NCBI GenBank assembly: GCA_009929055.1
Contig: SABI01000100.1
Span: 1-8,681 of the forward strand
Source: Spirochaetia bacterium
GTDB lineage: Bacteria; Spirochaetota; Spirochaetia; Sphaerochaetales; Sphaerochaetaceae
DNA: 8,681 nt
Direction of reading: 5' to 3'
Shown here: positions 5,739 through 8,681 of the stretch, piece after piece
Layout: each line of letters opens with the position of its first letter
Position numbering within the stretch: position 1 is the stretch's first letter
Made by a program: the position numbers and the translations under genes
Notes under the pieces: generated by a model
Told to the model about the DNA's origin: nothing
The model's database searches: none
Seen by the model: the letters and a program-made list of their open reading frames with translations, nothing else

Positions 5739-6355
5739 AGTACCCCACCCTCAATCTTATCAGTGGTGCTTTTCTCATAGGGGCAATTCTTATAGCAGAC
5801 TCTCTCACCCTTATGTTTTGTATAACAATATATCTCATTATATTAGCTGTCAGTAGTGGAAGGAAGTTTAGAATTCTCCCTAATCTCATCCTCTTAATCA
5901 CCATCTCTTTTGCTCATACTCTTCAACCAAATGGGCTTGTTCTTTTTATGATAGGAAATTTTCCTATCACACTAGGAGCCCTCATGATTGGGGCAAAAAA
6001 AGCTCTCCTATTAATTAGTTTCATCTATGCATCCCATTATATGATGAGCTCTCGTCCTCACATCCCTGGGAAGTTAGGGAATTTATTAACCCTACAATTC
6101 TACTATTTTGAAAAACTCACCACAATGTACAGAAGTATAGAGAAGAAGAGACCCTTGATGGGAGCAATAGATCAATTGCTCATCTCTGTTGAACACATCT
6201 CTTTGAGTAATGAGGGTGAAGAGAAAGAAGAAAGGGGTATTACACGAAAAGATATAATGCATCGTATCTTTCATGTTCTTTTTATCTACCTACTCCTCTT
6301 TATGTTTGCTACTCCCATGAAAGAAATAGTCCCTTTTATTGCTTTACTACCCTGA
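5735..6355 (+). CDS. Membrane protein of unknown function, weakly ECF T-component (EcfT/CbiQ)-like
   Basis: This 206-residue protein is coupled to the EetB-like gene by an ATGA overlap, with AGAGG (5725-5729) upstream. It has hydrophobic helices at about 6-35, 45-60, 66-80, 85-104 and 183-204. Between the last two is a soluble, charged stretch (about 115-180) with YRSIEKKRP and EEKEERG. The layout of paired N-terminal helices, a helix of LGALMIGAKKALLLISF type, then RPHIPGKLGNLLTLQFYYFEKL and a charged cytoplasmic helical region before the last membrane helix resembles energy-coupling T-components. I see no clear Ala-Arg-Gly/Ser ATPase-coupling motifs. A T-like protein beside an S-component-like partner suggests a two-part membrane complex without its own ATPase. 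This gene is not part of the described Listeria EET set. The last 20 bases overlap the convergent apbE. The call is tentative; that it is a real gene is secure. Confidence 0.6.
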   Translation: MKYPTLNLISGAFLIGAILIADSLTLMFCITIYLIILAVSSGRKFRILPNLILLITISFAHTLQPNGLVLFMIGNFPITLGALMIGAKKALLLISFIYASHYMMSSRPHIPGKLGNLLTLQFYYFEKLTTMYRSIEKKRPLMGAIDQLLISVEHISLSNEGEEKEERGITRKDIMHRIFHVLFIYLLLFMFATPMKEIVPFIALLP

Positions 6356-7397
6356 AAGCATCATCAGTGATGGTATAGGTGAGGGAGCCCTCTTTAAATC
6401 CATCAGAAAGATAGATATTTCTCTCCTTGTCGATAAAGAGCGCTTCAACATTGTCATATAAGTTAATAAGGTCTAGCCCTTTTTCAATGCCAAGGGAATA
6501 AATAGCAGTACTGAGGGCATCTGCTATAAAAGAATCATGAGTGATAATACTTGCACTTGTCAGTGGCGTAACTACTGGATAGCCATTGGTGGTATCGAGA
6601 ATATGATGATATATTGTCCCTTCAACTTCTAAAAACCTTTCATAAGGGCCACTCGTAACAAGAGAAAGATCTTCAAGTTGGACAATCATTACATGTCCAC
6701 CCCTGTCTGCTTCTGGGTTTTGTACTCCAATTCTCCAAGCAGTGTTATCAACTCTCTTTCCAATTGTGAGAACATTCCCCCCAAGATTGATTATGGCTTT
6801 ATTCACATTATGGGCCTTTAAAATCTTAGCAACTTCATCAGCTGCATATCCTTTAGCAATTCCCCCTAAATCTAACATCATCCCTTTATCTTCTAAAAAG
6901 ACACTTTTTTCTTTTTCATTAAGAGTCACTTTTTGATAATCAATTAATGGAAGTAATGTATCGATTTCTGATTGAGAAGGAACCCTAGCTCCGTCAGAGC
7001 CTATATTCCAAGCAGCAACAAGGGGCCCTACTGTAGGGTCAAAAGCTCCGTTACTTAAAGATGCTACTTCTAATGCTTTTCTAATTACATTAAAGGTATC
7101 GTCTGAAACTACCACTTGTTCAATTCCTGCTTTTTCGTTTATAAGAGAGACTTCACTACTAGGGATGCGAATAGACATCTTTCTTTCTATCTCTTCTATC
7201 CGATTAAAGGCTTGCGTAAAGGCCTCCTCTATTGGATAATCATAAATAGTTATTTTACAAGAAGTTCCTAACATGAGCTTGGATTGAGAGAGGACTTGGG
7301 AACTATTTTCTCCTGTAGATTTACTACAACTAGTAAAGAGAATGAGAAAAAGGATAACGATAAAAAAGAACTGAATTGATTTATTTGTTTGTTTCAT
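6336..7397 (-). CDS. apbE: ApbE-family FAD:protein FMN transferase lipoprotein (FmnB-like)
   Basis: This 353-residue enzyme uses Mg2+ to split FAD and attach FMN to Thr/Ser of exported flavoproteins, releasing AMP. Residues 1-24 are a lipoprotein signal with lipobox FTSC (Cys24). The ApbE fold starts at GTSCKITIY (44-52). Signature blocks are FDPTVGPLVAAW (119-130), LDLGGIAKGYAAD (175-187), INLGGNV (203-209), VTSGPYERF (247-255), YHHILDTTNGYP (263-274) and SFIADALSTA (289-298); the last two carry the expected metal and catalytic residues. The length is normal. The likely substrate is the three-repeat lipoprotein encoded about 1.6 kb away on the same strand. No Shine-Dalgarno is visible before ATG 7395-7397, although the signal peptide fits this start. 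It is convergent with, and overlaps by 20 bases, the T-like membrane protein gene, and is divergent from ndh. Spirochaete homologues (such as treponemal Ftp) are known to have FMN transferase or FAD pyrophosphatase activity. Confidence 0.95.
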   Translation of the reverse strand: MKQTNKSIQFFFIVILFLILFTSCSKSTGENSSQVLSQSKLMLGTSCKITIYDYPIEEAFTQAFNRIEEIERKMSIRIPSSEVSLINEKAGIEQVVVSDDTFNVIRKALEVASLSNGAFDPTVGPLVAAWNIGSDGARVPSQSEIDTLLPLIDYQKVTLNEKEKSVFLEDKGMMLDLGGIAKGYAADEVAKILKAHNVNKAIINLGGNVLTIGKRVDNTAWRIGVQNPEADRGGHVMIVQLEDLSLVTSGPYERFLEVEGTIYHHILDTTNGYPVVTPLTSASIITHDSFIADALSTAIYSLGIEKGLDLINLYDNVEALFIDKERNIYLSDGFKEGSLTYTITDDAFRVVKQ

Positions 7398-7531
7398 GAT
7401 ACTACTATATATGTGATATATCGTATTATTCGAATAATCACAAGCATCTAGAATATTTTTCTAAGATAATAGATTGTATATTAATACAAATCCATTAATA
7501 TGGGTGAATGATAATTGAAAAGGAGCGAAGA
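7398..7531. promoter_or_regulatory. Divergent apbE/ndh control region with several palindromes
   Basis: These 134 bases separate two divergent genes. Palindromic elements are the perfect 14-base ATTATTCGAATAAT (7425-7438), TAGAA/TTCTA with a 5-base gap (7449-7463), and TTGTAT/ATACAA with a 4-base gap (7474-7489). A possible apbE promoter on the - strand is TTGTGA (complement of 7438-7443), 17 bases, TATATC (complement of 7415-7420); the 14-base palindrome would then fill much of its spacer. A weak ndh promoter could be TTGTAT (7474-7479), 16 bases, TAATAT (7496-7501), lying on the third dyad. The decamer TGATATATCG (7414-7423) also occurs before the repeat lipoprotein gene. Binding proteins are unknown. 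Confidence 0.4.
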
Positions 7532-8681
7532 ATGGATAAAAAAAGAATAGTTGTATTAGGCGGAGGATATGCTGGTGTTCACGCTGCTAAAAGACTTCAC
7601 AAATCTTTTAGAGGACATAGAGATAAAGTAGAAATTACCCTCATTGATCGCCACAAAGATCACGTGTTGATGACAGAGTTACATGAAATTGCAGGAAATA
7701 GAGTAGAAGAAGCCTCTGTAAAGATTTCATTTGATAGAATATTTGCAGGAAAACAGGTAAATGTAATTCGAGATAATATTGAAACAATTGATTTTAAAGA
7801 ACAAGTACTCCGTGGAAGTGGTGCCTCTTATCCATATGACCAACTCATTATTGCATCAGGGGCAGAATCAACAGATTTTAATATCCCCGGTGTAAAAGAA
7901 CACTCTTTCTATGCATGGTCCTTACGGGATGTTCTTCGTATTAAACGCCATATCATGGATACTGTGAGAATAGCTAGTTACGAAACTGACCCAGTAGAAA
8001 GAAAGGAAATGCTCACCTTCGTTGTTGCTGGTGGTGGATTTACTGGCGTTGAACTCGTTGGTGAATTAATTGAATGGCTCCCTGTTCTTTGCAAGGAATA
8101 TGGTGTTGATTGTAAAGAAATCACCCTCATGAACGTTGAAGCTCTTGGTTCTATCTTAAACATGCTTCCAGATAAACCCCGAAATAAAGCACTTGCTTAT
8201 ATGAAGAAAAAAGGGGTAATAGTTAGAACTCATAGCCTTATTGTAAATGTTGATGCAAAGTCCTTAACCCTTAAAGACGGGACTGTCATTAGAACCCGCT
8301 CCCTCATTTGGACATGTGGTATTAGGGGAACAACATTCTGTCACCTACTACCATTAGCTGATGGAAAAGTTCAACGAAAGAAAGTTGATGAATTCATGAA
8401 ATCTCCCGATTATGATAATGTATACCTTGCAGGGGATGGAATATGGTTCATGGAAGATGGTCGCCCTGTTCCTCAAATTGTAGAAGCAGCAGAACAAACT
8501 GCAGCAACAGCTGCAGATGGCGTTGCTTTCAATATCAAAACAGAACTTGGTATAGCTGTAAAACCAGTAGCTCCATATAAATCAAACTTCCACGGATATA
8601 TGGTAAGTATTTGTGGACGCTACGCTGTCTCCTACAATATGGGAATCGCCCTCTCTGGTTTTTTTGCACAAGGGGTCAAAC
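7532..8681 (+). CDS. ndh: Type II NADH:quinone oxidoreductase (NDH-2), 3' end outside window
   Basis: The frame is open to the window end, giving 383 residues of a non-proton-pumping flavoenzyme that passes electrons from NADH through FAD to a quinone at the inner membrane face. ATG 7532 follows AAAAGGAG (7518-7525) by 6 bases. The FAD-binding Rossmann motif GGGYAG is at 10-15 with acidic Asp39 ending the second strand (LIDRHK). The NADH-binding motif GGGFTG is at 167-172, followed by VELVGEL. LIWTCGIRG and VYLAGDGIW (FAD contact Asp302) follow. The quinone-site block that is usually AQxAxQQ reads VEAAEQT here (317-323). Standard NDH-2 proteins are about 400-430 residues; the EET-type Listeria Ndh2 carries an extra C-terminal membrane domain. 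Which form this is lies beyond 8681. The neighbouring apbE and EetA/EetB-like genes suggest it feeds the flavin electron-transfer route. Confidence 0.93.
   Translation, partial: MDKKRIVVLGGGYAGVHAAKRLHKSFRGHRDKVEITLIDRHKDHVLMTELHEIAGNRVEEASVKISFDRIFAGKQVNVIRDNIETIDFKEQVLRGSGASYPYDQLIIASGAESTDFNIPGVKEHSFYAWSLRDVLRIKRHIMDTVRIASYETDPVERKEMLTFVVAGGGFTGVELVGELIEWLPVLCKEYGVDCKEITLMNVEALGSILNMLPDKPRNKALAYMKKKGVIVRTHSLIVNVDAKSLTLKDGTVIRTRSLIWTCGIRGTTFCHLLPLADGKVQRKKVDEFMKSPDYDNVYLAGDGIWFMEDGRPVPQIVEAAEQTAATAADGVAFNIKTELGIAVKPVAPYKSNFHGYMVSICGRYAVSYNMGIALSGFFAQGVK

Noticed and set aside
6359..6372. CATCA/TGATG hairpin near the apbE / membrane protein junction as a terminator
   Set aside because: It has only five base pairs, sits within apbE coding sequence, and is not followed by a T run on either strand.
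7508..7516. Fur-like box (TGATAATTG) ahead of ndh
   Set aside because: Only one half-site is present, with no inverted partner at the required spacing.

Overview
The window (about 40% G+C by eye) reads as a chromosomal segment of a low-G+C diderm bacterium, most likely a spirochaete (Sphaerochaeta/Treponema-like). The grounds are a Mip/FkpA-type FKBP lipoprotein, several lipobox proteins, and an immunogen-type lipoprotein made of FMN-binding repeats. This placement is an inference from gene content, not a marker-gene result.

Left part (1-3402), all on the + strand: the C-terminal part of a DNA/RNA non-specific endonuclease; a peptidyl-prolyl isomerase lipoprotein ending in a strong intrinsic terminator; cysteine synthase cysK, with its own promoter abutting that terminator; and, 2 bases after cysK, an AlkD-like DNA alkylation-repair protein. 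These look like ordinary housekeeping or accessory genes.

Right part (3403-8681): a flavin-based redox module on alternating strands. On the - strand is a lipoprotein with three FMN-binding-type repeats (PplA-like). Divergent from it is a + strand operon of overlapping genes: a NusG-domain-II protein (EetA-like), a Gx-transporter/heptaprenyl-diphosphate-synthase-component-I-type membrane protein (EetB-like), and a third membrane protein weakly resembling ECF T-components. Convergent with that operon, overlapping its end by 20 bases, is a lipoprotein ApbE FMN transferase. Divergent from apbE is a type II NADH dehydrogenase cut by the window end.

This set matches the known Gram-positive flavin-based extracellular electron transfer (EET) genes ndh2, eetA, eetB, fmnB/apbE and pplA. 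The inferred route is NADH to a quinone via Ndh, then by way of the EetA/EetB membrane proteins to FMN that ApbE attaches covalently to the repeat lipoprotein outside the inner membrane. The demethylmenaquinone genes and the riboflavin/FAD exporter of the described systems are not in the window. Departures from the described systems are the strand arrangement, the extra T-like membrane protein, the G-V-S (not G-A-S/T) flavinylation motifs, and an altered quinone-site motif in Ndh. Repeated short palindromes lie in the two divergent promoter regions. No tRNA, rRNA, CRISPR or mobile element was seen, and no gene-free stretch exceeds about 140 bases.
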